Counted from the first letter of the stretch, positions 25,529 through 36,167 are shown. The stretch: 64,000 nt of DNA from Roseburia sp. 831b (GCF_001940165.2 NZ_CP135162.1:2414001-2478000); one strand, 5' to 3'. The notes: generated by a model from the letters alone, not told the origin. Program-made: numbers and translations.

Positions 25529-27262
25529 TTATAACATTTTTTCAATCATAGCGTGTACTTCTTTGGATAATGCTGCTGACTTCTCATCCGCATCTTCTAA
25601 GGAAGTTCCTTTTACACCAAGGTAGAATTTTACCTTTGGCTCTGTACCGGATGGTCTTACACATACCCATGCACCATCTGTCATCTCATAGTAAAGTACG
25701 TTAGAAGATGGAAGTCCGGTTGGGGTTACTTTTCCTGTAACTACATCTGTAATTGTATCTTTCTTGTAGTCACGTACTTTTGTCACTTCGTAAGCGCCAA
25801 TCTTAGCCGGAGCGTTCTCACGTAAGGTATTCATAATCTCCTGAATCTTAGCAAGACCTTCGATTCCCTTTAAGGTGATAGCGGTAACATCATCTTTGTA
25901 GTAACCGTATTTCTCATACATTGCAAGCATTGCATCCCACAATGTCATGTTCTTTGTCTTGTAGTAAGCTGCTGCCTCGCAGAGTGTCATGGATGCAACG
26001 ATGGCATCTTTGTCTCTTGCGTAAGTTCCGGTTAAGCAGCCGTAGCTTTCTTCCATACCGAAAAGGTAAGTTCCTTTTCCGGTCTTTTCAAACTCTAAAA
26101 TCTTCTGTCCGATGAACTTGAATCCGGTTAAAACTTCGATTAACTGGATGCCGTAATGTTCTGCGATTGCATCTGCCATGTTGGTAGATACGATAGAACG
26201 GATGAAGGCACCATCTTTTGGAAGACCATATTTTTCTTTTCTCTGTCCGATGACATAATCACCGATGAGACATCCTGACATGTTACCGGTTAAGCTGTGG
26301 TATTCTCCTGTCTTGGAATCTTTTACATAAACACCAAGTCTGTCCGCATCCGGGTCTGTTGCAAGGATTAAGTCAGCGTCTACTTTCTTACCGAGAGCAA
26401 GTCCAAGTTCAAATGCTTCTGCAGCCTCTGGATTTGGATAACTTACCGTTGGGAATTCTCCATCTGGAAGTTCCTGCTCTGGAACAACATATACATTCTG
26501 GAAACCTAACTCTTTTAAGACACGGCGAACCGGAATATTACCTGTTCCGTGAAGTGGTGTGTATACAATCTTCATATCAGCAGCAACCTGATCGATGCAG
26601 TCCTGACGAAGTACTAATTTCTTTAATTCTGCAATATATGGGTCATCGATATTGGCACCGATTGTCTCATAAAGTCCTGCTGCTTTTGCATCTTTCAAAG
26701 ACATTGTCTTAACGGTTGCAAAATCTGTTACTTTCTTAACTTCATCCATGATACCTGTATCATGAGGTGGTGTAATCTGTGCGCCATCTTCCCAGTATAC
26801 TTTATAGCCGTTGTATTCTGGCGGGTTGTGGCTTGCTGTGATGTTGATACCAGCAATACATCCTAATTTACGCACTGCGTAAGAAAGTTCTGGTGTTGGA
26901 CGTAAGGACTCAAATACATAAGCCTTAATTCCGTTTGCTGCAAGACAAAGTGCTGCTTCATCTGCAAATTCCGGTGACATTCTTCTGGAATCGTATGCGA
27001 TTGCGACACCTTTTTTCTGTCCGTTCACATTGCAAATATAGTTTGCAAGTCCCTGAGTTGCCTTACGAACTGTGTAAATGTTCATACGATTGGTTCCGGC
27101 ACCAATCACGCCACGAAGTCCGGCGGTACCAAACTCTAACTCTGTATAGAAACGCTCTTCAATTTCTTTTTCATCATTCGCAATTCCCTTTAACTCTGCC
27201 TTGGTTGCTTCGTCAAAGTATGGATTGCTCAGCCATGATTCATATACCTCTTTGTAACCCAT
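25529..27262 (-). CDS. pgcA: Alpha-phosphoglucomutase/phosphomannomutase
   Basis: Interconverts glucose-1-phosphate and glucose-6-phosphate in the cytoplasm, linking glycogen and sugar-nucleotide synthesis to glycolysis. 577 residues, the four-domain PGM family. The phosphoserine loop T-A-S-H-N-P-P-E-Y-N-G is near residues 143-153, the metal loop D-P-D-A-D-R near 305-310, sugar-binding G-M-E-E-S-Y near 400, and phosphate loop R-P-S-G-T-E-P near 535. Single gene. Its product is the substrate of GlgC, encoded later in the window. Confidence 0.95.
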   Translation of the reverse strand: MGYKEVYESWLSNPYFDEATKAELKGIANDEKEIEERFYTELEFGTAGLRGVIGAGTNRMNIYTVRKATQGLANYICNVNGQKKGVAIAYDSRRMSPEFADEAALCLAANGIKAYVFESLRPTPELSYAVRKLGCIAGINITASHNPPEYNGYKVYWEDGAQITPPHDTGIMDEVKKVTDFATVKTMSLKDAKAAGLYETIGANIDDPYIAELKKLVLRQDCIDQVAADMKIVYTPLHGTGNIPVRRVLKELGFQNVYVVPEQELPDGEFPTVSYPNPEAAEAFELGLALGKKVDADLILATDPDADRLGVYVKDSKTGEYHSLTGNMSGCLIGDYVIGQRKEKYGLPKDGAFIRSIVSTNMADAIAEHYGIQLIEVLTGFKFIGQKILEFEKTGKGTYLFGMEESYGCLTGTYARDKDAIVASMTLCEAAAYYKTKNMTLWDAMLAMYEKYGYYKDDVTAITLKGIEGLAKIQEIMNTLRENAPAKIGAYEVTKVRDYKKDTITDVVTGKVTPTGLPSSNVLYYEMTDGAWVCVRPSGTEPKVKFYLGVKGTSLEDADEKSAALSKEVHAMIEKML

Positions 27263-27353
27263 TTTTTCAATCCTCCATGTTTTCCCAGAAAATAACTGTC
27301 TCTTACGACAACAAATTTCCTCTTATAAATATTCCACGCACTCTATTGTAGCC

Positions 27354-27419
27354 AAAAAGTGGCTATTTTTCAAGTAAAAGTCCACGGTTCTTTCTTTTGC
27401 CTGAAATCAGCCACTTTTT
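27354..27419 (-). terminator. Terminator after the PEGA lipoprotein gene
   Basis: Stem AAAAAGTGGCT/AGCCACTTTTT with a long loop; T-run on the minus strand. Confidence 0.75.
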
Positions 27420-27424
27420 GCCTG

Positions 27425-28777
27425 TTATTGTGAATTTGAATTCGTAAAGGAGGACAGCAATTGCGATAACGTACTTAAGTAGTCTGTATTACTGCTTGAG
27501 CTGCTGCTACTATTGCTACTGCTGCTGCCTGTACCGCTGCTACTGCTTGTGCTGCTGCCAGAAGATGTTCCACTGGAGGTTCCGGTTCCAAGGCTCTCCC
27601 GAATGGTTCCACTGTCACCAATTCCGGTATTCGACGATGCATTACTATTTGTAGTTGAATTACCCTGTGACATTGTGCTGTCTGTCGAGCCGCTGTCAGA
27701 TGATGTGTCAGAACTGCTATCAGATTCAGTCGGGTCAATCACAATGGTTGCCTCCGATGAGTTCACATAAAGATATTTACTCCAGGTATCATATCCTGGC
27801 ACATTCACAATGATAGAATGTACTCCGTATTTCAACGATACGGTCTGGGAAAAATCAACATTCTGCCCATCTACCATAAGGCTTGCGCCGTCGCCTGCAA
27901 TCACAAACGCCACATTACAGTATTTCGGACCTTCCCCTTTTAAGGTATCCAGATCTAGCGTCACCGTCTGCCCACGCTCTACCGTGATGTCGGTGCTTCC
28001 GCCATATCCATCGTTTGCAACCGTAACTGTATAAGTTCCCTCCGCAAGTTCCATCTGCATATCAGGTGTAATCTCGGAAAAGATTTTCGTTCCAATCTGA
28101 ATATAACTTCCCTCAAAAAGTTCTGTATTCACAAGTGACAGTGTGCCATGCCCGGTTGTAACGGTAAGCGAAAGCAGTTTCTTGCCAACGCCAATCACAC
28201 GCAGCGTGTCCTTCTGGTTCAAATCCGCGATATCTAAAATTGTGTCGTCTGAGTTTACCAAAAGGCTGCTATCATACCGGTATTTATCTCCTGCATACGT
28301 AAACATATTATAGTCTAAATCTATCGCATATTTGGACACGTCATCATATTCCCAGACGTCATCGGAAATCTGAATCGCATCCAGTTTTCCCTGCGCATCC
28401 TTTTGTCCGATTTTCACTGCTCTTCCGACATCAAAGTTGACGACGGATGTGTGATTCGCATACTTATCTAGAAATTTTGTTCCAAACGAATAGTAATACA
28501 TATATTGTTTTCCGGTCGACAGTTGTTTTAAAATCAACATCTCTGTCTCCATATCATTTTTCATAATCAGATACAGATTATCGGGAATCGTCTCCGACTC
28601 TGCCTCCTGCGTATCCTCTTCTCCCTCTACTTCCTCTGTCGCTGTTTCTGTGACTTCTTCCTGGGATTCTCCGGTATAATAATGCTGTCCCATCACATAC
28701 TCTGGACGTTTCGAGCCTCCGCATCCAACTACAAAAAGCATTAAAATGACCACTATCCCTGTCAAACTGTATTTTCT
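27425..28777 (-). CDS. PEGA-domain surface lipoprotein
   Basis: About 450 residues from the ATG at 28777 (GAGGAAG ribosome site; the frame continues to 28807). Lipobox V-V-G-C-G near residues 16-20, then an acidic Glu/Thr-rich linker to about 65. A central beta domain follows, then two PEGA-like repeats (about 240-340, with E-G-T-Y-T-V-T-V and Y-G-V-H-S-I-I-V-N-V-P-G-Y). The last 100 residues are almost only Ser, Thr, Gly and Asn, a flexible stalk. PEGA domains are common in surface proteins but the role here is unknown. Its leader carries a 66-bp element shared with the histidine kinase gene. Confidence 0.8.
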   Translation of the reverse strand, partial: RKYSLTGIVVILMLFVVGCGGSKRPEYVMGQHYYTGESQEEVTETATEEVEGEEDTQEAESETIPDNLYLIMKNDMETEMLILKQLSTGKQYMYYYSFGTKFLDKYANHTSVVNFDVGRAVKIGQKDAQGKLDAIQISDDVWEYDDVSKYAIDLDYNMFTYAGDKYRYDSSLLVNSDDTILDIADLNQKDTLRVIGVGKKLLSLTVTTGHGTLSLVNTELFEGSYIQIGTKIFSEITPDMQMELAEGTYTVTVANDGYGGSTDITVERGQTVTLDLDTLKGEGPKYCNVAFVIAGDGASLMVDGQNVDFSQTVSLKYGVHSIIVNVPGYDTWSKYLYVNSSEATIVIDPTESDSSSDTSSDSGSTDSTMSQGNSTTNSNASSNTGIGDSGTIRESLGTGTSSGTSSGSSTSSSSGTGSSSSNSSSSSSSNTDYLSTLSQLLSSFTNSNSQ

Positions 28778-28800
28778 CATTTGCACTTCCTCACGTGATT

Positions 28801-28872
28801 TCATCACTCAATAATTTCGTCGTTCGTCAATCATGCAAGCATGTTTATTCACTTACACTCATTATATTATAT
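28801..28872 (-). promoter_or_regulatory. Shared promoter-leader element, copy 1
   Basis: 66 bp (28801-28866) aligned without gaps to 40421-40486 at 56 of 66 positions. On the minus strand it begins with an extended -10 (TGATATAAT) and TATAATGAGTGTAAGTGA, has a small central hairpin (CATGC/GCATG), and ends TTATTGAGTGATGA, 24 bp before the lipoprotein start codon. Confidence 0.75.
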
Positions 28873-28923
28873 CATATTCATCCTCATACTAATATAAAAA
28901 TCTTGTATGTAAAAACTTAAGTT

Positions 28924-29910
28924 TCACTCCATGACCTTTGCAAGGCGAAACAGCATCTCTAAAAATTCACTCCTTGCCTTTTCCTGTTCGACCACCTTTC
29001 CAAGCTTTTCAATGTCTCTGCCGGAAAGCCATGCCTTGTGTGAATTGTAGTAATGGTTTGCAATTTTCCAGAATTTTTCTGGATAAGCAAGGTAAAGATA
29101 AAGGAGCCGGATTTCCTCCTCACCTAATTTTCGCTCTTTGTCATACGCTCTTATCATATCCAGTGCGAGACCGCAGTTCCAATTCTGTTTCTCTAGCATT
29201 TTCCGCATAAAATTCGCAAGGTCCGCCATCTGCACCTGATAAGAAAAGGCGTCAAACCTCACAATTGCAGCCTCTGACTTTTCAAACAAAAGATTGTGCT
29301 GGTTATAATCGCCGTGACAAAAACCGACCAGACCCGCATCTAACTTTTGCATCGCCAAAAGATCCGTCACCTCTTTTGCCTTTTCCATAAAATAATGGTA
29401 TTGTTCCATGAACCGAACCTCGAATTCATTCTTTTTCTTCTTGGTACGGATATAATTTTTTACTTTATTCAGCTCGCGGTTATGTTTTTCATAGAGCCAT
29501 AACATTGCATCCGGCTCTGACTTTACAAATTCCGGGATATCCCCCTGATACTCCCTCGATACAAGGTGCAGCCTTGCAAGCTCTCTTGCTCCGGCTAAAA
29601 TATGATCCCTGTTTTTTGTATCACACTCCACCCCCTCAAACGTACCACAAAGCATGTATTTTGTGTCGTCGTTATCCTTGGCAGCCGGTTCATCTTCCTT
29701 GGTCCGCACAATGGTCTCCACCCTCAGTTGATGCGCTTTTAAAAAATCAAGAATCTCCGCCAAAAATTCAGCCCGTTCCATCGAGCCCTTATACTCTTTT
29801 AAAATCTTGGTTCCACAGTTTGTCTCGCAGATGTATGCCCTGCGCCCTCTTGCTATGGATTTTATCTCTAAGTCGTAAAGTTCTAATACCTGTTCTGGTC
29901 GATTATACAC
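28924..29910 (-). CDS. CotS-family spore coat kinase-like protein
   Basis: 328 residues from a GTG at 29910, chosen because a GGAGG site lies seven bases upstream; the longer frame from TTG at 29955 has no ribosome site. It has the aminoglycoside-phosphotransferase fold of the CotS/CotI/YsxE spore-coat group: catalytic H-G-D-Y-N-Q-H-N near residue 200, then R-F-D-A-F in place of the usual I-D-F-D metal motif. A loop of many Lys residues (K-K-K-K) lies near 155. By family it is expected in the spore coat with kinase-like activity on coat proteins or polysaccharide. 78 bp downstream of the cca stop. Confidence 0.82.
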   Translation of the reverse strand: MYNRPEQVLELYDLEIKSIARGRRAYICETNCGTKILKEYKGSMERAEFLAEILDFLKAHQLRVETIVRTKEDEPAAKDNDDTKYMLCGTFEGVECDTKNRDHILAGARELARLHLVSREYQGDIPEFVKSEPDAMLWLYEKHNRELNKVKNYIRTKKKKNEFEVRFMEQYHYFMEKAKEVTDLLAMQKLDAGLVGFCHGDYNQHNLLFEKSEAAIVRFDAFSYQVQMADLANFMRKMLEKQNWNCGLALDMIRAYDKERKLGEEEIRLLYLYLAYPEKFWKIANHYYNSHKAWLSGRDIEKLGKVVEQEKARSEFLEMLFRLAKVME

Positions 29911-29987
29911 AAAAACCCCTCCACATGACTCATCTACGGTCTCTTGCCGTGTCAATTCATCTTATGTGTCGGGGTGTTGTTTCATAC

Positions 29988-31322
29988 CTAACTTCTTTTT
30001 TGTTTTTGATAGAGTTCTAACAACGTATCCTTTTGATTCCATTCTGGATGCTCTAACACCTGCTGCAACAGGAACTGTAACATCTCGCCTAATTCCTTTC
30101 CCGGTGTCATGCCAGCCTGAATCAAATCTTTTCCGGTAAGCGCAAGGCTTTTTAAGGACAAACATTGCTTTTTCTCTAAAATTTCGTGGTAGATTTTTTC
30201 GTATTGGTTTACATAATTATTTTTCTCTTCGCGGTGGTAGTCGCTTTGTGCCGCAATGTCCGCTCTCTTTACTGCAAAAAGATTCGGATACTGCGCCTCT
30301 CCATTTCGAAAAATTGCATAACGGATTTCTTTTTCATCCAAAACCGGATTATCGTCATGGCAGGTCACCAGCCGCACCACTGCATCCGTCGTCTCGTTAT
30401 CGAACTTCAGGCGGCGCATAATGCTTTTTGCCATCTGCGCTCCCTTTTTCGGATGTCCGTAAAACTGGTCACATCCATTCTCATCCGTTGTCAGGCATAC
30501 CGGCTTTGCGACATCATGAAACAGCATCGTCAAACGAAGCACCTTGTCTGCCGGAATCTGCTGCAACGCTGCAATGGTATGTTCTCCCACCGTAAACTTA
30601 TGATGCTTATTCTGCTGCTTCGTCTCCATCATCCTATCAAACTCTGGCAGGAAAACTTTGGTAAGCCCAGTCTCATAGGCACTTCTTATCTCCTCTGGAT
30701 GAGGGGACACCAAAAGTTTTACCAGCTCCACCTGGATACGCTCTGCGCTGATTTTCGCGATATTGGGGGCAAGCTGCCGGATTGCATCTTTGGTCGACGC
30801 TTCCATCGTAAAACCAAGCTGTGCACAAAAGCGGACTGCACGAAGCATCCGAAGCGCATCCTCGGTAAAGCGCTCCGTTGCATTACCAACACATCGCACG
30901 ATTCCCCGCTTCAAATCGCCCTCCCCGTCAAATGCATCTACAAGTCCTGCCACATCATTATACGCCATCGCATTGATGGTAAAATCTCTTCGTTTTAGAT
31001 CTTCCAGTAGATTTGAGGTAAACAGAACCTCTTTGGGATGTCTGGCATCCTCATACTCACCGTCAATCCGGTACGTTGTCACCTCATAGCCGATATGGTC
31101 TAATAAGATGGTAACTGTCCCATGCTGGATTCCGGTGTCAATGGTATGTAAAAAAAGTTTCTTGACCTCTTCCGGTTTCGCTGAGGTCGTGATATCCCAG
31201 TCTTGTGGCTGTCTTCCTAGCATGGTATCCCTGACACATCCACCAACTGCATACGCCTCAAACCCATGTGCCATCAGGGTATCAATAATTTTTTTCACAT
31301 GTTCCGGTAAAACTATTTTCAT
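29988..31322 (-). CDS. cca: CCA tRNA nucleotidyltransferase
   Basis: Adds or repairs the 3' CCA end of tRNAs. 444 residues, class II. Motif A G-G-C-V-R-D near residues 27-32 and D-W-D-I-T near 42, R-R-D-F-T-I-N-A-M-A-Y near 110, the E-D-x-x-R-x-x-R motif near 155, and a C-terminal HD-type domain with H-D-V-A-K-P near 265. Important here because none of the four tRNA genes in the window encodes CCA. The start overlaps the end of the upstream GGDEF gene by four bases (ATGA), so the two are co-translated. Confidence 0.96.
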   Translation of the reverse strand: MKIVLPEHVKKIIDTLMAHGFEAYAVGGCVRDTMLGRQPQDWDITTSAKPEEVKKLFLHTIDTGIQHGTVTILLDHIGYEVTTYRIDGEYEDARHPKEVLFTSNLLEDLKRRDFTINAMAYNDVAGLVDAFDGEGDLKRGIVRCVGNATERFTEDALRMLRAVRFCAQLGFTMEASTKDAIRQLAPNIAKISAERIQVELVKLLVSPHPEEIRSAYETGLTKVFLPEFDRMMETKQQNKHHKFTVGEHTIAALQQIPADKVLRLTMLFHDVAKPVCLTTDENGCDQFYGHPKKGAQMAKSIMRRLKFDNETTDAVVRLVTCHDDNPVLDEKEIRYAIFRNGEAQYPNLFAVKRADIAAQSDYHREEKNNYVNQYEKIYHEILEKKQCLSLKSLALTGKDLIQAGMTPGKELGEMLQFLLQQVLEHPEWNQKDTLLELYQKQKRS

Positions 31323-34300
31323 ATTCGATAAGTTCCTTTTGTGGATGATTTAATGCAATAGAGCAGTTCATCCGCTTCTTTAATCAAATTATTAATGTCT
31401 TCCTCTTCCTGAATCTGCTCGGATGTGCTGATTCCAATGGAACAGGAAATCTTATATCTCTCATCAATTTCCACCGCATGACCCAGTTTCTTTGCAATCT
31501 CTTTTTCAAAACCATTGGTCTTTTCAATACATTGATAGATTTTCTTTGCGGTGTCCTCTAAAAACTGCTTGTCCGCTGTGTCAAAGACCAGAATGAACTC
31601 ATCCCCGCCATAACGGCAGACAAATCCTTCTTCCACGCAAAAACCCCGAAAAATCTCTGCCATAGATTTTAAAATCAAATCCCCAATATCATGCCCAAAC
31701 GTATCGTTATAATGTTTAAAGTTATCCAAATCGACAAACATCAGACTAACACTTGCACTCATTTTCCCAGAATGAATCTTATCTAGGATTTTTGCTACAT
31801 TCTGATAAAACCCCTCTCTGTTGTAGATTCCCGTGAGCTGATCAGTAACAGCTGATAAATACAATTTTTTATTCATCTCAAAAATCTTGTCATACGCATC
31901 AAGACGGTTCAGGGAATAGCGCACTTCGCGCCATAGCAGCTGATAGATAGAAAGGTCATCATCATCCAGCATATATCGGTTCACAGAGGAATGCCAGTTG
32001 TCCTTCATCTGCACAAACGTAATAAAAATGGTATCAATCTGTGAGTTATTAAAAAATGGAATTGCCACCATGGAGCAGACATCATCCTCATCAAACAATG
32101 AGATAACATCCAAATGCTCGGTATAGTTACTGCTGATTTTGGATACGGCAAATCCTCTTGTGTATTTTTTCATCGCCTTTTCAATGACAGCAATCATTTC
32201 TGTTGTCATTTCACGCTCAGTATCATTATAAAGCACATGTGGGACACGCTCTGCGTAACGGATATATACCCCCTTATCAACACTAAAGTGGTTTCGAAAC
32301 ATCTTCATGCCTTCTTCCACAAGCTCCTGCGACGTCTGCCCTGTCACATCAATGATTTTCTGCCAGGTCGAGATAAAATCCAATTGGCCTTTTTTGGTCT
32401 TGTATGCTTTTATAATACTTTCTGTCTTTAATAATGTCTCTATTTTCTCTTCTGAGATGCATTCGCATTTGGCAGGTTCTGCAACATCTTTTACCATATC
32501 TTTCAATATTGCAAATGTATTTTCCTGATAACGCTCTTTACGTGTTTTCTCAAAGTTTTCCAAATCTTTATGTTCACGCTCATATAATTCCATCTTTCCG
32601 AGTGCCTTCATACACTCCATTCGTTTCTGGCGAAACAGCGCATAGCTAAAGAACTGGTTTCCCTCGGCACGTTTCAGATATACCTCAGCAATCTCAAACT
32701 GTTCAAATGCCTGTTCTAAGTTGCCATTATGCATCGATAACAAAGCAGTTGAAAATGTATAAAGAAACATATCATCATCACATTTTGCATAATCATGTAT
32801 GATTCCGATATCATTTTGCATATTCTCTTTTTCAAATACATAATTTAAGAACTGACGGCAATTGTAAAGGTAACGCTCACAGTCAAATTGATTTTTCTGT
32901 AAAATGCCAACCAGTGCCAGCAATCCATATAACTTAGAAAGGTTGCAAACACGCAGGCTGTTCAGGTGAAGCTTCTCGATTGCTTTCATGCATAGAAGAA
33001 GATAGTGCTGTGCAGCCTGATAATTTCCCTGCATAATACAGTTTAACGACATGTTATACTGCACCTCTGCAATATCCTCTGAGCTTTTCAGTTCATAAAA
33101 CATCCGAATCGCTTTGTCGTAATATTTTTGTGCATTTTCATTCTGTCCCATTGCACAAAGATTATACGCAACACCGGAAAAAATTCTTGCACCGTCCACA
33201 GAGTTTTTCTCTTTCAATGCCTCATAGGTTCTTACCGAATACAAAATCGAAATTTCGTACATTCCATTCGTGGATGCAATCATGATATTTTTCTGATAGG
33301 CGTTCGAAATCAATTGCTCGTTTCCAATTTTCTTGGCAAGCGATACCCCTTTGCTAAAGTATTGTAAAAGTTCTTCCGATTCATACGCCTTTGCAACAAC
33401 TTCCGGTTTGTTATCATTCGCATAAATATATATATTTGCAAGATGATTCTCATAATGGCGTTCTTCCAGCTCCTCTAACAATTTCTCATCTACAACTAAA
33501 TCCTGTGCACAAAAGAAAATATTACACCAGCCGGACATCTGAATCTGGATTTCCAATAATTTTGCATGAAACAGCCAATAGGCATTGTCATTTTCCCTTG
33601 CAATCTCCATTCCCCTATGCGCAAGCTTAAATGCCTGTGGCAGTCTGCCTAAATACATATATGCGGTTGCAGCAAGAAAACAATATTCATACTTCTTTTG
33701 CGCTTCTTTTCCCGGAATCTGAAGCTTTTGGATATCCTCGCACACCTCTAATGCTTTCGCCATATCCCTTGTCATGATGGAAACATAGGCATACTCCTTC
33801 CAGAGCTGGAAAATGATTTCATCTGAAATCGTAAAATTATCCAGTTTGATTCTACGCTCCCACTGTCCCAGCAAATAGGCTGCCTGTTCAAAATCCAACA
33901 GCTCAATCAGGTTTTTAATTTTTACATTCTCCTGCTCACTGCTGACTTCAAACGACTTTTCTTCACTGACAGCACCCTGTGTTTTCTTCTGCATATTGCC
34001 GATATGATAGACTCTGCTGCCGTCATCTAATTTTTCAAAAATCGTATCCCATACCGGAATCAAAAACTCTGGCATGGACTGCTCATCACTGACACCAATG
34101 ACAATACCAATATTCTTGGTTTTTCTGGAAAGAAGTTTTGACAGAAGAATCATACTGCTCCTGCTGGCAAGCTGGAATCTGTTAACTACAATCATAATTG
34201 GATGGATTTCGGCAAGGCGCAACAACATCGTGACAATTGCCTGCGCCATCCGTGACTGCTCATATTCCACTTCTCCTAGCAAAATCAGTTCTTCCCGGAC

Positions 34301-34633
34301 GCATACACCTGTCTCATAGTAGCTTAACAGCGCTGACCGGTGCAGTTTATAGACTTCACATTCTTCCATGAACGAGGAAAAACTTCCTGTTCCATATTTT
34401 CGGAACATCTTGCAGATAATCTCCAAAAACGGTTCATATCCACCTGCAATCTCTTCATGATTAAATTCATGACAGGAAAAGAAAACGTCCTGCCGTCCTT
34501 GTTCACGACTGACGCTTTCCAAATCCCAAATTGAAAAATCATTGTTATATCTGACTAACAGGTAGTTTTCCTCCAGCTTCCCCACCTGGCCTGATACCTG
34601 CTCAATAACGCCATTATAATACTTTTCTATCAT
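31319..34633 (-). CDS. Large GGDEF protein with degenerate ATPase and TPR region
   Basis: 1104 residues, soluble. The N-terminal 240 residues resemble AAA_16/STAND ATPases of transcription regulators: a hydrophobic P-I-M-I-V-V-N-R-F-Q-L-A-S stretch stands where Walker B (L-V-L-D-D-x-H-W-A-D) would be, and no Walker A loop is seen. Helical TPR-like repeats fill about 270-680, a GAF-like domain about 740-900, and a GGDEF domain from about 935 with R-Y-G-G-D-E-F near residue 1009 and no RxxD site. So it likely makes cyclic di-GMP under control of the sensory part. It overlaps cca by 4 bases and follows proS by 57 bp. Confidence 0.85.
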   Translation of the reverse strand: MIEKYYNGVIEQVSGQVGKLEENYLLVRYNNDFSIWDLESVSREQGRQDVFFSCHEFNHEEIAGGYEPFLEIICKMFRKYGTGSFSSFMEECEVYKLHRSALLSYYETGVCVREELILLGEVEYEQSRMAQAIVTMLLRLAEIHPIMIVVNRFQLASRSSMILLSKLLSRKTKNIGIVIGVSDEQSMPEFLIPVWDTIFEKLDDGSRVYHIGNMQKKTQGAVSEEKSFEVSSEQENVKIKNLIELLDFEQAAYLLGQWERRIKLDNFTISDEIIFQLWKEYAYVSIMTRDMAKALEVCEDIQKLQIPGKEAQKKYEYCFLAATAYMYLGRLPQAFKLAHRGMEIARENDNAYWLFHAKLLEIQIQMSGWCNIFFCAQDLVVDEKLLEELEERHYENHLANIYIYANDNKPEVVAKAYESEELLQYFSKGVSLAKKIGNEQLISNAYQKNIMIASTNGMYEISILYSVRTYEALKEKNSVDGARIFSGVAYNLCAMGQNENAQKYYDKAIRMFYELKSSEDIAEVQYNMSLNCIMQGNYQAAQHYLLLCMKAIEKLHLNSLRVCNLSKLYGLLALVGILQKNQFDCERYLYNCRQFLNYVFEKENMQNDIGIIHDYAKCDDDMFLYTFSTALLSMHNGNLEQAFEQFEIAEVYLKRAEGNQFFSYALFRQKRMECMKALGKMELYEREHKDLENFEKTRKERYQENTFAILKDMVKDVAEPAKCECISEEKIETLLKTESIIKAYKTKKGQLDFISTWQKIIDVTGQTSQELVEEGMKMFRNHFSVDKGVYIRYAERVPHVLYNDTEREMTTEMIAVIEKAMKKYTRGFAVSKISSNYTEHLDVISLFDEDDVCSMVAIPFFNNSQIDTIFITFVQMKDNWHSSVNRYMLDDDDLSIYQLLWREVRYSLNRLDAYDKIFEMNKKLYLSAVTDQLTGIYNREGFYQNVAKILDKIHSGKMSASVSLMFVDLDNFKHYNDTFGHDIGDLILKSMAEIFRGFCVEEGFVCRYGGDEFILVFDTADKQFLEDTAKKIYQCIEKTNGFEKEIAKKLGHAVEIDERYKISCSIGISTSEQIQEEEDINNLIKEADELLYCIKSSTKGTYRI

Positions 34634-34690
34634 AACTTTTCCTCGTAAAATCCCCTGTCTTGCAACGGTTTTCTTTCGTATGTTTTTCTC

Positions 34691-36130
34691 TTAGTATGCT
34701 TTTCCCCAATATACTAATTTGTGTGCCGGTTTTCCACAGCAGACACAGACATCCGAAATCTTTTCCTGATCTTCAAATGGCATACAACGTGATGTTACTG
34801 CAAGATCCTCTTTAATTTTATCTTCACATGCCTGATTCTCGCACCACATACCACGGATAAATCCTGGTTTGTTCTCTGCGATATCTTTCATCTCTTCATA
34901 ATTGTGTGCATCCCAGATATGAGAATCACGATGTGCTTTTGCACGTTCATACATATCTTTTTGAATCTGCTCTAAAAGTTCTGGAACCTTTGTCTCTAAC
35001 TCATCTAAAGATACTTCAATCTTCTCTCTTGTATCACGGCGCACTACCACGCATTTATTTGCTTCGATATCCTTTGGTCCTAATTCGATACGAACCGGAA
35101 TACCACGCATCTCCTGTTCTGAGAATTTCCAGCCTGGACTCTTATCGGAGCTGTCTAATTTGGCACGGCAGACTTTTCCAAGACGGTCACATACTTCCTG
35201 CGCTTTGTCTAACACACCCTCTTTATGCTGCATGATTGGAATTACCATTGCCTGTACCGGTGCGATTCTTGGTGGTAACACAAGACCGGAATCATCTCCA
35301 TGAACCATGATGATAGCACCAATCAGACGTGTTGTCATACCCCAGGAAGTCTGGTGTACATACTGTAATTTATTTTCCTTATCTGTATACTGGATACCAA
35401 ATGCTTTTGCGAATCCATCCCCAAAGTTATGGCTGGTACCGGACTGTAATGCTTTTCCATCGTGCATCAATGCTTCGATTGTGTAGGTTGCCTCAGCACC
35501 TGCAAATTTTTCTTTCTCTGTCTTTTGTCCGCGGACAACCGGCATTGCAAGTACTTCCTCACAGAAATCTGCATAAAGATTGAGCATCTGGATGGTTCTC
35601 TCTTTTGCTTCCTCTGCTGTTGCATGTGCAGTATGGCCTTCCTGCCACAAGAACTCTCTGGAACGTAAGAATGGACGTGTCTCTTTCTCCCATCTTACAA
35701 CGTTACACCACTGGTTATAAACCTTTGGCAAATCACGGTAAGACTGAATCAGGTTCTTGTAAAAATCACAGAACAATGTCTCAGAAGTTGGTCTGACACA
35801 AAGACGTTCTGGCAATGGATTCAATCCACCATAAGTAACCCATGCTACTTCCGGTGCAAAACCTTCAACATGGTCTTTCTCTTTTTCCAAAAGACTCTCT
35901 GGAATAAATAAAGGCATATAAACATTCTCTACGCCTGTCTCTTTAAATCTTCTGTCAAGTTCATGCTGGATATTTTCCCAAATTGCATAACCTGCCGGTT
36001 TTATAATCATACATCCTTTTACAGATGAGTAGTCAATTAACTCTGCCTTTTTTACGACATCGGTATACCACTGCGCAAAATCATCCTCCATGGATGTAAT
36101 TGCTTCTACTAATTTCTTATCCTTAGCCAT
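34691..36130 (-). CDS. proS: Prolyl-tRNA synthetase, archaeal/eukaryotic type
   Basis: Charges tRNA-Pro. 479 residues, the short ProS form without the large insertion (editing) domain of typical bacterial ProS. Class II motifs: P-x-G-Y-A-I-W-E motif 1 near residues 45-52, R-P-T-S-E-T near 112, motif 2 [15 protein letters not shown] near 150, and motif 3 later. The C-terminal part has paired Cys (N-Q-A-C, then C-V-C-C-G) as in the zinc-carrying archaeal form and ends in Tyr. A YbaK-type editing protein is encoded 1.4 kb upstream, which fits trans-editing of mischarged tRNA. Confidence 0.95.
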   Translation of the reverse strand: MAKDKKLVEAITSMEDDFAQWYTDVVKKAELIDYSSVKGCMIIKPAGYAIWENIQHELDRRFKETGVENVYMPLFIPESLLEKEKDHVEGFAPEVAWVTYGGLNPLPERLCVRPTSETLFCDFYKNLIQSYRDLPKVYNQWCNVVRWEKETRPFLRSREFLWQEGHTAHATAEEAKERTIQMLNLYADFCEEVLAMPVVRGQKTEKEKFAGAEATYTIEALMHDGKALQSGTSHNFGDGFAKAFGIQYTDKENKLQYVHQTSWGMTTRLIGAIIMVHGDDSGLVLPPRIAPVQAMVIPIMQHKEGVLDKAQEVCDRLGKVCRAKLDSSDKSPGWKFSEQEMRGIPVRIELGPKDIEANKCVVVRRDTREKIEVSLDELETKVPELLEQIQKDMYERAKAHRDSHIWDAHNYEEMKDIAENKPGFIRGMWCENQACEDKIKEDLAVTSRCMPFEDQEKISDVCVCCGKPAHKLVYWGKAY

Positions 36131-36167
36131 TTTGTAACTCCTTCATTCTTTTTCACTATCTCTAATA

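Noticed and set aside
25529..27262. Assigning the phosphoglucomutase to the glg operon
   Set aside because: It is 27 kb away with its own surroundings; only a metabolic link is supported.
27475..27770. Open frames opposite the Ser-rich tail of the PEGA lipoprotein
   Set aside because: Low-complexity shadows of Ser/Gly codons.
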